A program made the position numbers and the translations under genes. Below the pieces are notes generated by a model that saw only the letters and a list, made by a program, of their open reading frames with translations, did not search any database and had not been told where the DNA came from. From the NCBI GenBank assembly GCA_024663395.1, contig JANFAH010000046.1, forward strand, positions 473,024-537,023: a stretch of 64,000 nucleotides of DNA, written 5' to 3'. Every line of letters begins with the position of its first letter. Within the stretch, counting starts at the first letter, position 1. Source of the DNA: Pisolithus tinctorius (lineage: Eukaryota; Basidiomycota; Agaricomycetes; Boletales; Pisolithaceae). This document shows positions 1 through 12,300 of this stretch, one piece after another.

Positions 1-1097
1 AACTTATCTTTTCACAGGAGCAATCATCGCCCACATGAATCTCACAAGCGTGGCATATGCTAACACCTTTGGTACCAGCTTTCCCCTGGGCTGCTGTCTC
101 ATGTCATACTTGCCACTGGTGCACATTTATGAGGTTCATGGGATTCTATTGAAGTCTAATAACATATCTCCATGATTTGAGTGTGCAGCGGATTTGCAAA
201 TTGATGGTAATCACCATGGGTGGATGTATTGGGTACTCCACTGGCGACCCCTTGTGCTTGATGGATGATGCCTTGAAACCTCACTTTTTCCCATCAGTAC
301 CACAAGTGCTGAATAGGGTATACCAAGCTGCCATGTCTGCTGGTAATGTGCCAGGTGTGAAGGGTGCTATTTTCTGAACAGCAGTGCAGATGAGACTAGA
401 TCAACTTCACAAGACCGGGGTAACTGCCCATGTCATATGGGATGCATTGGTGTTCTGCAAGGTTCGTGGCAGGCTTCTTGATGCAGTACTCAATTGGCTC
501 ACTCTGCTTGGCTTCCAGATTTGCGCTGCACTTGGAGGGAACGTTTTGCTGATGGTCGCCAGTTCCGCTCCCATTAGCAGCAAAGTGGTTGATTTCCTCA
601 AGATTGCTTTCAGTTGTGGTATTACAGAAGGTGCAACAAACCTACTTCTTTTCCTTCCCTCACTAATTTTCATCCAGGGTAAGCGAGGTCATGGGATCAC
701 TTGATTATGTTCCATTAATGACTCTGGGCAGTTATGGCATGACAGAGAATTGTGGAGTTTGCATGCGCACTTCGCAGGGAGACCCAACTGGTGGCAGGGT
801 GATCGGCCTGCCTCAACCAATTCTCGAAGTCAAACTCATTGACCTTCCAGCAATGAATTACCTGTCTAATGATAAGCTGAACCCATGTGGAGAGTTATGT
901 GTCTGCGGCCTGAACTGCTTCATGGGATATTATAAAGGTATGTCTCCTCTTCACCATTTACTAAGGCCTGTGAAAAGAAATGGTATCCATCAGATGAGAA
1001 GACTACCTGGGAGATGCTGAAGGACAGCTGGATACACACTGGGGATGTCGCAGAAGTTGATAGTTCTGGATGCTTCAAGATCATCGATCGAGTGAAG
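1..1097 (+). pseudogene. Remnant of a long-chain fatty acyl-CoA synthetase gene (AMP-binding family)
   Basis: The conceptual translation follows the middle and C-terminal half of fungal long-chain acyl-CoA synthetases, enzymes that activate fatty acids through an acyl-AMP intermediate. Recognisable pieces in order are LPLVHIYE (about 107-133), MVITMGGCIGYSTGDP (about 201-250), HFFPSVPQVLNRVYQAAM, ALGGNVLLM, APISSKVVDFLKIAFSC, the AMP-binding signature piece GMTENCGVC (about 737-763), GELCVCGLNCFMGYYK and WIHTGDVAEVD...FKIIDRVK (ending near 1097). The pieces are separated by what look like retained introns with GT and AG ends (for example about 460-519 and 938-967), so this is a DNA-level copy and not a processed retrocopy. 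The N-terminal third lies left of the window or is missing. Position 375-377 is a TGA where relatives have arginine, and the frame is broken again further on. Non-functional is my inference; the family assignment is secure. Confidence 0.85.
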
Positions 1098-1689
1098 GTG
1101 CATTGTCTTTTTTGGCCCACCCCTGGTGTGGGTAAGTAATCCATACACACCAGAACATTATGAAATTGGTGCAAGGCGAGTACCACCAAACACACCACTT
1201 TCACTATCCTTCATCCCAGCCTCCCCTCCCCAAGGACCTGTAACACTGGGCTCAACAATGTTGGCTCTTGGCACCATCTTGGCATCCATCCACCTGCCCC
1301 CCCTCCTAGTCAGCCCCTCCTGCAGCCACCACCATCGCCCTTATCTTCTACCCCATCACGAAGAGTTCTCAACCCATCTCCAGCTCTGCCATCACCATCA
1401 ATGGCTGCATTGCAGGCTCCATCACCACCAGGACAGCTTTGTGTGATGATGTCGACAACCTGTAGGAGTCACCTTCTTGGGTGGAGACATCATTGACTAT
1501 TGTGGGTGCAGGTCTGTTGTGACATCCTTCAGGTAGCTTTTTGGATCTGGAGTGTACTGAGTCAGGGCTTGCACCTGGAAAGGGATCACATCTCTCCCCA
1601 GTATGTATATATGTATCAATATCCTGCACATCGTTGCACCACAAATTCCCATGTATATGGTATTATATTGAATCAACTACTTCTCTCAC
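1098..1689. other. No recognisable gene
   Basis: This stretch lies between the acyl-CoA synthetase remnant and the end of the antisense transposase remnant. It contains only short overlapping open frames on both strands and some pyrimidine-rich sequence near 1290-1330. I see no family signature. Confidence 0.5.
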
Positions 1690-4580
1690 AAGATGAAGTC
1701 ATCATCATCACCATGTTCATCATGTAAATATCCTTCTATCATATCATCTGCAAAGGTTGTCATCGCTGTCCCAGGTGCCCTGTCAATGATACCCCATCTC
1801 CCTTGTGTCTTGACTAGGCCTACAACAGCTCTTAAGCTCCTGATATCCATAATTATCCTTGCTTTTCAAGACTCAAAGAACACGACCTCTTCTGAGGCTA
1901 CCTTTCCATCTGTGTCCCATGGTCTAACAAGTGTGACAACAATGGTTTTGCCTCTGAGTTCTCCAAAGAGCGGTGTGGCAGGCAAAATGAGGGCTATTAT
2001 TTTTTCTAGGTCACCATACCTGGTTTGGGTTAAGACAGAACCTGTGCAGGTCTCAAACACTGTTTTGAACTATGGTATTTAGTAACTAGAGACATTACAA
2101 GTATCTGACCATGATGGACCTACTCTGACATAGCAATTCCTCCACTCTAATGCACCAAATCTGCATGACACTTCTTTAGTCTGAAATAAGTCTCCACCAT
2201 GGCAGACCCTAAGCTTGCCTGCTGTAAACAGCACAAGCACTGGAAGCTGTTTCTTGATCTCTGAGCTTCGTTTGCCAAGTACTTGTCCCAAGTATTGTGC
2301 AATCCTTTTGTGGAGGTCACAATCAAGCTTGTGTGCCATCTCATAGGGAGGCCGAAGCACATGGTCTGGGTCTGGTCAGTTTGAGAATGAGTTTTGCATG
2401 TAAGTAACATTGGTGCATACTCACAATCCTTGAGGACATGTTCATATCCTATTGGACCGTCATCTTTGCGCTTGTCTTCATTTGCAAGCTCATCTGAAAG
2501 GTCGTATCGCATCTGCAACTGTTCCAGGTATGTGCAATGAAGTAATGCTTTATTTAAATTACTCCAAGGGTGGCTGTGTGAACAGAGTGTATTCTGGAGC
2601 ATCCCACAAAAGCGCTCCATATGAAAGGTCCAAGTGGTCCACACTGGCCCACAGTCTTGGATACCCTGTATGACATGTAAGATACCATGGATCATGAGTG
2701 TGCAAGCTGGCAGGCATTTGATGTCATATTGATAATAGTATCTAATGACAAAAATTAGTGTTGTGATACAATTGAATCAGAAACACGCATACCTCTCATA
2801 TTTCTGCACCCAATCTATAACGCATCTTTCGATATTGTCAAGTTGTCTGTGTGGGGTGCAAAACTGTAAAGTAGCCTTCATAATTGCCGCTAGCTCACAC
2901 ATGTGCTTGTAGTATTTGTCTTTGGGAAAGTGCCCCTTCAGTAGCTTTGGAGCAAGATGCATGAACCAAAAACACCATGTCTCTGCTGTAAAGAGTGAGT
3001 GGTCTGTTGCGATATTCATGAGCACACGGACAAATGTAGATGGTATGTGTCAGAGAGCAGCAGCAGTTTCTTTTCCAATCTCCTCCCAAATTTCGGTTGC
3101 AATTTCGAAGTCTTCATTACCCGTCCCAAGACCCTTGAATTGGCCTGTCCAGAAGTCGACAAGGTTCAGGACAATGTTCTCTAAGAACAAATGAAACCAT
3201 TCCCATGGGGATGATCGTGCATAATCCAAGGACCTGACACGAGTCAGGCCTGGCAATCCTTTGATGCCAGTCTCCTTTGTGATCATCACCATCTCTTTTT
3301 TTGTTTCGGCCACTGCAATCCTCACCATTACATCTGAGAAGTCATCGTGGTGTCGTAAAGGGGCTGGTTGATAGAGGGTCCTTGCACTGCGGTTTTGAGA
3401 CAGCAGGTGAAGAGGGACATAATAGGTCTTGCCTAAGCCATGAACAGCTTTCACCTTGCACGAACAACAAGGGAAGATTGAGTTATGGCCCTTGAGATTT
3501 AAGAAGTGCTCGATTGCGATGATATCACCAGATTTGATGATGATATACGCGTGCATCTTGAAAAGGGCTTGCTGGGATGCATCGAAAGTCTGGACACTGT
3601 ATGCTAGCTTGGCACATTCATTGTCCAGGGGAACGAGAAAAGAATGAAGGTCCTTGGGTTGGTGTGGGCCAGGAATAATTCCAATGCACAATAGGTTTTT
3701 GCTGTGAGTTCGCACATGTGGAGGCAGGTTGTAGTTCTGCAACAGGAGTGGTGTACCGGATGGGCCCTTGTGTTGCTGCCTGAAGAGTAAATAGCTGTCG
3801 GTACAAAGGCCCAATGCAATGTCTCAGGAATCTGAGAAGTATTGGTGAGGTAACTCTTCTCCATCAACAATAACACGACAATGGAGAAGCCACTGGTAAT
3901 GATTCCCATCAAATACATCCGCAATCTCTCCTCTCCCAATATCATAATCCACATGGTATGAGAGCATTTTGATCATCCTCGTGCTTTGGAAATACCCTTG
4001 CAGTTGTGGGATAAGCGGGAGATACATGAATTGTTGACGTGGCCTTCCGTACTGGTTGAATCACGCTTCTCAACAGAACGGACAAGACTGAAGATAAATA
4101 TATTTTTTGGTGTAGGCCACACATGAATTTCTGCAGCAGTCAACCAAGAGGGGTTTGATCCCAGATAGTTTGGCCATGTGCTGAAAGATGACATATTGCG
4201 AGTCAAGGTTCATTTTGTGTCAGAAAGTGAATCACATCTGTGAGTAAGCACATCGAGTGATTTGGCCCATCATAAGGAGGTTAAATGTGCGGATATTGTC
4301 ACAATCTTCATCTGATAGAATATCATTCCCTGATGCATGATCAGTTCACACATTAGAGCCAGGGCAACTGGGCACATACAGAGAGTGAACAGATCTCATT
4401 CTCTTTCGTTTCTCGCATTGTCTTCCAACTCATCCAGCAGCTCATTATCATCTCCCTCGAGCTCTTCAGCCCATACCCATACATCATCTTGAATGTCACT
4501 TCTGGGGTCGGCCTTGGACTCAGACACCCCACTCACACCTGTTGTGTCTGATGACTCAGATGGAGATGCCAGGTGGGAAT
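1690..4580 (-). pseudogene. Decayed Tnp2-type (CACTA/Plavaka-like) DNA transposase
   Basis: Read on the minus strand, consecutive broken frames reproduce the order of the large Tnp2-type transposases of Agaricomycetes. An acidic N-terminal stretch lies at about 4380-4570. The core at 3050-4030 contains LLCIGIIPGPHQPKD, KGHNSIFPCCSCKV, ETGIKGLPGL and LVDFWTGQFKGL. A conserved block at 2777-3025 has TAETWCFWFMHLAPKLLKG and KYYKHMCELAAIMK. The region at 2450-2700 has GPVWTTWTFHMERFCG, and the C-terminal part at 1690-2080 has YGDLEKIIALILP and AVVGLVKTQGRWGIIDR. Several stops and frame changes interrupt it; the TGA at 3826-3824 sits exactly where relatives have Arg in a P-R-D-I-A-L-G context. I could not find terminal inverted repeats, so the element ends are not defined. 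It is surely dead. Confidence 0.85.
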
Positions 4581-4921
4581 GACCACCTGAGATGATTACT
4601 TTAGTATCATTTAATGTTCAGCTTGTTGAGCTGACCTTCAGCCAGATCTAGTTGGGGGCTTTCTTCACCTGTCAGGCTTTCAGAGTCACACATGCCTGCC
4701 AGTTGCCCCATGGATGCAGCCTTCTTATAGTGATGCCACCGCTGTGTGCTGCTCAAGCACACACCACATCCTGGATTGCACCAACAATGTTTCCTCCTTG
4801 GAGATCAAATTGGAGGCATGGTCAGTATGTTTGACTTAACTGACTTAGTGACATGTACCGAGCTGTGATCACCTGACCTGAGCACAGCCACTCCAAGGTC
4901 ATTGCTTACATCCATTATCCT
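4581..4921. other. No recognisable gene
   Basis: Sequence between the start of the transposase remnant and the following degenerate gene. A short open frame near 4652-4834 has no family signature. Confidence 0.4.
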
Positions 4922-5669
4922 ATGCACTGTATCATCTCTGCCATCAAGCCTCCAGCCTTGATGACAAAGCTGAAGCACAAGAAGCAGTCAAGGATCGATA
5001 AATTAGGAGAGTCATTATCAGAACTCCATGGGGATTTGGAAGTGCACAAACATGAGTTCATCAATACTGACAGGTACCATTTAGATCTCATATCTCTTCC
5101 TGCAGGAAAGAACCATGCAAAAGAGGAGAGGAGGCAGAAAAAACAGCAAGATAAACATACTAACCAACAGTTAAGATTGATTAACAAGCCCAAGGGCTGA
5201 GCAGGTCGAGGCAGTGGCTACAAGCTAATAGATGCCTTGGGACTCACAGAGAAGAAGGATGTGTACAATCACCTTTTGGTACGTCTTCCATCCCTACTAT
5301 TGTATTCTTATTACCTGTATGCTACTCAATAGGATGTTGTATGGAAATTGGTCTACCGCTACCTGGATACAAGTTGTTTGCTTTCTCACCAAAGCAACAA
5401 GCTCCTTGTCAAGAAAGTCATTCAGAGGGTAAGGGAGCGCATTCTAAGTGCATATAGCCACTAGTAACCAAGATTCACATCGTTAGGCCCAAGCAGAATC
5501 AGAAATCCTCATGCAGTGTGAGGGAGGCTGGGGTGCACATGCTTTAATTGCCCAGGTATTGAAAAACTGGTCAACATCTGAACAAAGGCAAAAACAGAAT
5601 GCCAAAGCAAGGGTTAGCAGTTACTTTTATCTATATTTTGATCTCGAGTTGATTCCCTGGTATGTTTAG

Positions 5670-6566
5670 AGGAAGAGAGAAGAGTCTAATGATGAAGATG
5701 AGGAGGAAGTGGGTGCAGACAATGCTGGTGCTAACAGGTGCATTAAACATACTTCGGGTACACAGAAAAAGGTAGGCATGTGTGTTCTACTATCACGAAC
5801 TCACTCCGTGTCATTCAGAGAAAGAGGGACAAGTCCGAGTCTGAGTCCAAGGAAGTGGACACAGATGATGCCAGCGATAACAGGCACATCAAATGTACTT
5901 CGGGTACACATAAAAAGGTAGGCATGCATGTTCTACTATCATGAACTCACTTCGTGTCACTTAGAGAAAGAGGTCCAAGTCCAAGTCCAAGTCTGATTCC
6001 AAGTCTGAGTCCAAGGAAATGGACACAGGCGATGCCAGCAATAACAGGCACATCAAACATACTTCAGATACACAGAAAAAGGTAGGCAAATGTGCATTCT
6101 ACTATCACAAACTAACTACGTGTCACTTAGAGAAAGAGAGACAACTCCCAGTCCAAGTCCAAGGAAATGTATGCAGACAATGCTGGTGCCAGTAACAGGC
6201 ACAGCAAACATGCTCCGGGTACACAGAGAAAGGTAGGTGAACAAACATCTACTATCTCAAGCTCACTCTGTGTCATTTAGATGGAGAGGGATGAAGACAA
6301 TGATGAAGATGAAGATGAGAGGAGTGTCTACCCAAAATGCACAGAAGCCAGACAGAAAATGGTGAGGAAGTAAGCTGTATGTGATTGCAACTGATGCCTG
6401 AACATTTTTCAGAGAAAGTCGATTGTTAGCAATGATGACATCCAGCCCAACATGCATGCCAAGGGTGATAAGGGTCACCAATGCCTGGGTGGTACTCAGA
6501 AGAATGTGAGCAAGTATATTGAGCTGTAGTCATGAGCTGATGTTCATGATGTGCCACGCAGTTTAG
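5670..6566 (+). repeat. Tandem exon-intron modules (six units of about 130-166 bp)
   Basis: Each module consists of an exon starting AGAAAGAG or a close variant (Lys/Arg-rich, then Lys-Ser or Asp/Glu runs, then a piece such as NRHIKHTSGTQKK) followed by an intron of about 47-49 nt that starts GTAGG and ends CACTTAG, CATTTAG or CATTCAG. Module borders read from the sequence are 5670-5818, 5819-5964, 5965-6130, 6131-6280, 6281-6412 and 6413-6566. The first four are clearly homologous along their whole length, introns included (introns 5772-5818, 5918-5964, 6082-6130 and 6233-6280). The last two are more diverged. The tandem duplication therefore copied exon and intron together. Confidence 0.85.
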
Positions 6567-7332
6567 AGAAAGAGAAACGAGCGGGTGGATGAATCAATTG
6601 ATGACCAGCAATCATGCATACTACAAGCAGCAAATGGCATGCTGGGAATGGAACAACAGGTATGGTCCAGAAAGTCATTCACTCTGTGCATTCACACTCT
6701 TTCAGGAATCTATCAGCAATGGGTCGCATGCTCCAAGACCACTCGCATCAGTATGGGAGCAAGCCAATGAAGCAGAGGTGCCAGCGGCCTCTGAATGTCA
6801 TGTATGTGTGCCTTCAAAACTTCGCATTCCGTTTTTGTGCTCTCATACTCACACAGGATGGGTCACAGAAGAAGAAAAGGGACAACATGTCCCTTGGACT
6901 ACAAGTGAGTTGTAGATGTACTTATCATGTATGCCAGCCAGCATTCTCATGTAGTTCATGCAGGACTTGACTGACGAGGAGGACAACACAGAAACACAGT
7001 CATCTGTGATCACACAAGATGACTTCCCACCATGATGTCCGGGCATATATTGCAAGGACAAGGTCCCATCCAGAATGTCTCAAGATCTTTTTGCAGCATT
7101 ACAAAGATACATTTCCATGACCCAAAAACAGCATGGGCATAACTTCGAGACAGTCCAGTTAGGAGCTCAGATCTGCACCATGATCAAAAGGGAGTATAGG
7201 AAATATGAACAACTCAAGATTGCAGCAAAAAAAGGTTGGCCTGTTAGCACGATTGACTTCAAGCAGATTCCAGGGCATATCATCAAGTGGCGAGACCAGC
7301 TAGATCCAATTCTTCGTAACAGGAGCCTCCAC

Positions 7333-7345
7333 AAGCAGCAGCATG
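7333..7345 (+). repeat. Left target-site duplication of the LINE
   Basis: The 13 bases AAGCAGCAGCATG occur here and again at 13,930-13,942, flanking the LINE exactly. Removing the LINE and one copy restores an open reading frame through KQQHVWKCFEADLVEDGW. Confidence 0.93.
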
Positions 7346-7545
7346 GGACGCTTCTTGACTCCGCTCCACGTGGCACCCCGACTAGGACCCCGAAATCCTA
7401 GCAGTACCAGCAGGAAAAGCAGAGCCCGTCGCAAGCAACAGCAACGTATAGCAGCGCCTCTTAGACCTCAGTCTCGAGACACAAGCATTCAAGCAATTGC
7501 TCTCGAATTCACTACCTAGTGAGTCTCCACTTCGTCCACTGACCC

Positions 7546-9396
7546 ATGACCTCGACAGGACGAATGTCCTCGAGGTCAAGCTCCCATGCCACATCGGGAC
7601 CCCCGACAGTACCCCGAATGCCAAGCTCTGCACAGCCCGGTAGAAACACGAGAAGTAGCGGCTTCGCCCTAGAGGACATCGTCGACGACCCAGATGCAGA
7701 AGTCAAGGATGCGGAAACAGCAAAATACTACCTGGATCAGTTCTATACCATCCAGGGCGAGCCAGCAACGCCGGAACACATCTCTCACGCTCTATTCTGC
7801 ATCTCGCAAGCCAAAGGAGTATCTAACACCCTACGCTCAGCCATACGAGCCACCGCATACCTAGTCAGGGAACTAGCGACCTCAGCCATAGCCGACTCCG
7901 TCACCAAGGAGGTAACCAGCAAGATAGAATCCTCGGTCGTAGTCGCAATCACTCCCCAGGTAGCAAAGATCTGGTCGGCGGCCGATAACCTGGAAAAAAC
8001 TGGCAAGAACCTCGAATCGACAGGCGATAATCTCGCTAAGAAGCTCGACACGATCAACAACGCTCCGGACCACACGAACCTCAGACATCTAGAAGACCAA
8101 GTACAGGACCTGACCATCAACATGGACACGCTGAGAACGACGATAGAGGAAATAAAAGAGCACTTCAAGACCCAAACCCCCCCCGCTCCCCACCACTCGC
8201 CATACAGGGACGCTCTCTTAACGACAACAGCTAACCCAAACCATATCCCACTCGGCAAGCGCCTCACAACGGAACATGCTAAGGCCCACTCCGCTATTAA
8301 AGAAAGGCAACTACTGATAGACCCCGACAGCAATCACCCCGCACTCAACAGCAATGCCACGAGGGAAAACATAATCGACTCAATCAAGCAAGCGCTAGAC
8401 ACAATAGACCGAGTCGACGGCCCGGAAATTCATCTGAAATCAATCACCCGCCTACGCAACAACGGAATCCTGCTCGAGTTCAACAGCCAAGAAGCCGTGA
8501 ACTGGATAAAAGAAGCCGGAATTAAAGAGACCTTCCTAGCAAGCCTAGGCGGAATGGTCAGGATCAAAGACAGACAATATAACCTGGTAATCCCGTTCCT
8601 ACCCGTCTCCACTGATGTAGAAAACCCAGATACCCTCCATGCAATGGAAAAGGAGAACAACATCCCACCCGGCTCGATCACCCAGATCAAATGGATTAAA
8701 GACCCCTCCAAACGCGCCCCCAACCAACAAGTAGCCCACGCCCTAGCATCCCTAGCCTCCCCGGAAGCAGCCAACCAACTCCTGAAACACGGCCTGTATT
8801 GGGGCCTAGACAGACTATGGCCGCACAAAGACAAAAAGGAACCGTTACGATGCTTGAAGTGTCAGCTCATAGGACACCTCGCAAGAGACTGCGCCCAAGC
8901 AACGGACACATGCAGAACATGTGCCCAACACCACCGGACTTCAGAATGCAACTCTACCACCCACCACTGCGTAAACTGCAAGGACGATACACACGCAAGC
9001 ACGGACAGAAACTGTCTGGAATTCATCAGAAGACGAAACGCCATGGACGACCGCACCCCCGAAAATAGGATGCCCTACTTCCCTACAGCAGAAGAATGGA
9101 CCCAAGTTGAACTACCCCCACGCCCAACGGACCCTATAATACCGACCATACCACCAGCGACCCTACCAGCAACCCAGACCCGACTGAGACAGCTGACACT
9201 AGGTGAAGCAGTAAACTTCCAAACCGTCGCACCAAGACGTGGACAACCCAACAGAATCCGAGGAGGAAGGGGCGGACCTCCACCCCGACCATACGCCGTA
9301 CACAGCACCCTCCCCGCCCCACCCCAATCAACAACCGCAGCAAATACCCCGCCAGTAGACCCATCCCCCATCCACCAGTCCCTAAATGACGCCTGA
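7546..9396 (+). CDS. LINE ORF1 protein, gag-like with zinc knuckles (616 aa)
   Basis: An open frame of 616 residues follows the 5' leader of the element. The N-terminal part is Ser/Pro-rich. The middle (about residues 130-210) is helical with heptad-like spacing and could form the coiled coil through which LINE ORF1 proteins multimerise. Near the C-terminus are three cysteine-histidine knuckles: CLKCQLIGHLARDC (a classic CX2CX4HX4C), CRTCAQHHRTSEC and CVNCKDDTHASTDRNC (spacing altered). These fit a role in packaging the element RNA. The tail is Pro/Arg/Gly-rich. The stop codon (9394-9396) lies 11 bases inside the start of ORF2, so the two frames overlap and ORF2 is probably reached by reinitiation or frameshifting. 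The frame looks fully intact. The start at 7546 is the first ATG of the long frame. Confidence 0.9.
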   Translation: MTSTGRMSSRSSSHATSGPPTVPRMPSSAQPGRNTRSSGFALEDIVDDPDAEVKDAETAKYYLDQFYTIQGEPATPEHISHALFCISQAKGVSNTLRSAIRATAYLVRELATSAIADSVTKEVTSKIESSVVVAITPQVAKIWSAADNLEKTGKNLESTGDNLAKKLDTINNAPDHTNLRHLEDQVQDLTINMDTLRTTIEEIKEHFKTQTPPAPHHSPYRDALLTTTANPNHIPLGKRLTTEHAKAHSAIKERQLLIDPDSNHPALNSNATRENIIDSIKQALDTIDRVDGPEIHLKSITRLRNNGILLEFNSQEAVNWIKEAGIKETFLASLGGMVRIKDRQYNLVIPFLPVSTDVENPDTLHAMEKENNIPPGSITQIKWIKDPSKRAPNQQVAHALASLASPEAANQLLKHGLYWGLDRLWPHKDKKEPLRCLKCQLIGHLARDCAQATDTCRTCAQHHRTSECNSTTHHCVNCKDDTHASTDRNCLEFIRRRNAMDDRTPENRMPYFPTAEEWTQVELPPRPTDPIIPTIPPATLPATQTRLRQLTLGEAVNFQTVAPRRGQPNRIRGGRGGPPPRPYAVHSTLPAPPQSTTAANTPPVDPSPIHQSLNDA

Positions 9397-12300
9397 CAAC
9401 CCTCACCGCAATAACGCGCTACCCAAACTACGCATCTGGCAACAAAACCTGAATACCTCCCATATCGCACTTCATTCACTCATAAACAGCAAAATTGCAG
9501 AAGACTGGGACATACTCGCGTTACAGGAACCCCCGATAGATCAACTCGGTAACACTAGGGCCAACGCCAGGTGGAGGGTAGTCTACCCATCCACAAAACT
9601 GGCACAAGGAACCAGACCAAGAGCGGTAACGTTCATCAACTCACGAATCAGTACTAACTCATGGGAACAGATCCCATTCCCATCAGCGGACGTCGCAGTA
9701 ACCCACATCAGAACAGCAAAAGGCGCATACACGCTCTTCAACATATACAACGACTGCAAGCACGACCGAACAATAGAGGAACTGAACACTTTCCTAGCCT
9801 CGAACATCAGAAACTTACGCCCAACAGAAAGAGACCAAATGCTCTGGTTAGGAGACTTCAACAGGCACCATCCACTGTGGGACAAAGAACGCAATCACCA
9901 CCTCTTCACCCCGACGGCCCTTGCCTCGGCACAAAAGTTGTTGGAACTAGTAGCAGACTATGGTCTAGTACAAGCGCTTCCCAAGGGCATACCGACGCTC
10001 CAGTCCTCCTCCTCAGGAAACTGGACAAGACCTGATAACGTTTTTTGCACAGAAACAGCACTAGAGGACGTAGTAGAATGCAATACCAGCCCAGAGAACC
10101 GAGGACCCAATACCGACCATGTCCCAATACTGATCAGCCTAGAAACAGCCCTCACGCCATCCACATCCCCTCCGTCCTTCAACTACCGGGATGTGGACTG
10201 GCAAAAGTTCAACAGTACGCTGCAAACGGAGCTCAGGGCAATTGGACCACCAACGATGATCACCAGCGAACAAGAATTCCAAAACAAAGCGCGAGGTGTC
10301 GACATGGCCTTACACAGAACGATAGAGAAGGAAGTCCCCAGAACAAAACCCCACCCGCACAACAAACGCTGGTGGACGAAGGAGCTCACAAAGCTACGCA
10401 ACGAGTTAAAAACGCTAAGTAAAGCCTCCTCCATGTTCCGAGCACTCCGAGATCACCCGAGTCACAGTCTTTGTAAAAACAAAGCGAAAACCTACAACAA
10501 GGCCATCCAGGAAGCAAAGAAGACCCACTGGCGAGACTGGCTCGAAGCAGCTAACAACGAAGACTTGTGGATAGCGAACGGATACATCTCCAAGCCCTAC
10601 GGAGATGGTAGCAAGACCAGGATACCTACGCTCAAGGGAACGAACGACGAAGGCGAAGAAACCACGCTCAGTTCAAACGAAGACAAAAGCAAGGCCTTCG
10701 TGCGGGCACTCTTCCCGCCCCCCCCGACCCACTCGTCAGTACCTCTGACATACGACTACCTGGACCCAGCAGCATGCTGGACCCAAATCACGCAAGACCA
10801 ACTGATGCGCACGATCAAAGGCCTCAGCCCTTACAAGGCACCGGGACCCGACGGAGTGGCCAACATCGTCTTCCAAAGAACCCCCGTCCTAACTGACTAC
10901 CTTTTACCCTTATTCAACGCAGTCTTCACACTCAGAACTTACTACGATCCGTGGAGGGAGTCAACAACGGTCATACTTCGAAAGCCAGGTAAACCAGATT
11001 ACACAACCCCCAAAGCCTACCGCCCAATAGCGCTGCTCAACACCACGGCGAAGCTACTCTCAGCAGTAGTGGCAGACCGCACGTCATACATACTGGAGAA
11101 ACATCAGCTACTCCCAGCTACGCACTTCGGGGGAAGACCAGGACGCTCGACAGAAGACTCGTTGTTACTACTCGAAACCACCATCCGACATGCCTGGAGA
11201 CAAAAGCAAGTGGTGTCGGCCCTGTTCCTAGACATCGAAGGAGCATTCCCAAACGCGGTCAAAGATCGACTCCTACACAACATGAGAAAACGAAGACTCC
11301 CACTGGAAATAGTCCAATACACGGAACGTTTGCTAACGAACAGGAAAACCAAGATATGTTTCGACGATTACAAGTCCAGCTGGTTCCCCATCCAGAACGG
11401 AATTGGACAGGGCGACCCCCTATCAATGATACTCTACGTCATATACAGCTCGGACCTGGTTGACACAGCAAAGGGTAAAAAAGAACTAACGCTAGCATTC
11501 GTAGATGACACGGCCTTCATAGCCATAGGCAAAACCTTCGCAGACACCCATGCTACAATAGCCGACATGATGGAAAGAGAAGAAGGTGGTTACGACTGGT
11601 CAGACAAGCATAACTCACGCTTCGAAACAAGCAAATTTGCCCTTATGGATTTCACGCTCAGCAGAACGAAAGCCAGGCCACCCCTCACGCTAAGGAACAT
11701 TACTATAACGCCGTCCGCTACTCACAAGTTTCTAGGTGTAATACTCGACCAAGAACTGAGGTGGAAAACACACGCGGCTCAGGCAGTAGCGAAAGGAACG
11801 AAGCAAGCTCTCCTCCTGAGGAGACTGTCCGCGGCATCATGGGGCATCCCCCTGAAACTTATGCGTCAACTGTACCAATCGGTAGTAGTCCCAAAGGTGT
11901 TGTACGCAGCCCCCGTCTGGCTCCAGCCAACCTACACCGAAGACCACCTGACCAAAACAAGAGGCTCGAAAGGTATCGCAAAACGCATACTGACAGTACA
12001 GAGAACAGCAGCCATGGCAGCGACAGGAGCCTTGAAAACTACCCCCACTGACGCACTCCTAGCACACGCGAATATCCTACCAGCACCCTTACTCATTCAA
12101 CATACGCTTTACAGAGCCGCACTACGACTATCCTCGCTACCGGAGTCACACCCTTTGCACCCACACATAAGAAGGACCGCCAAAACGAACATCAAGAGAC
12201 ATCGCACAGCCCTCCACCGGCTAGTACATGACCTGAAAGTCTCACCAGGAGAAATCGAAACTATCAACCCCTACCCAATACCCCCCAGCGCTCTCCCCTC

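Larger units (their letters stand above)
4922..7345 (+). pseudogene. Unrecognised multi-exon gene remnant, left part, split by the LINE
   Basis: A chain of short exons with good splice sites can be read on the plus strand. Pieces include KLGESLSELHGDLEVHKHEF (about 5000-5060), YKLIDALGLTEKKDVYNHLL (5219-5278), DVVWKLVYRYLDTS (from about 5333), ILMQCEGGWGAHALIAQVLK (about 5500-5565), a charged repeat region (5670-6566) and a final exon from about 7075 ending in KQQH at the LINE insertion point. Several of these phrases resemble a conserved Agaricomycete protein of unknown function that I remember only vaguely. An in-frame TGA at 5198-5200 follows KPKG, consistent with a mutated CGA. The reading resumes in frame directly after the LINE at 13,943, so this was one gene before the insertion. 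I cannot assign a function. Confidence 0.6.
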
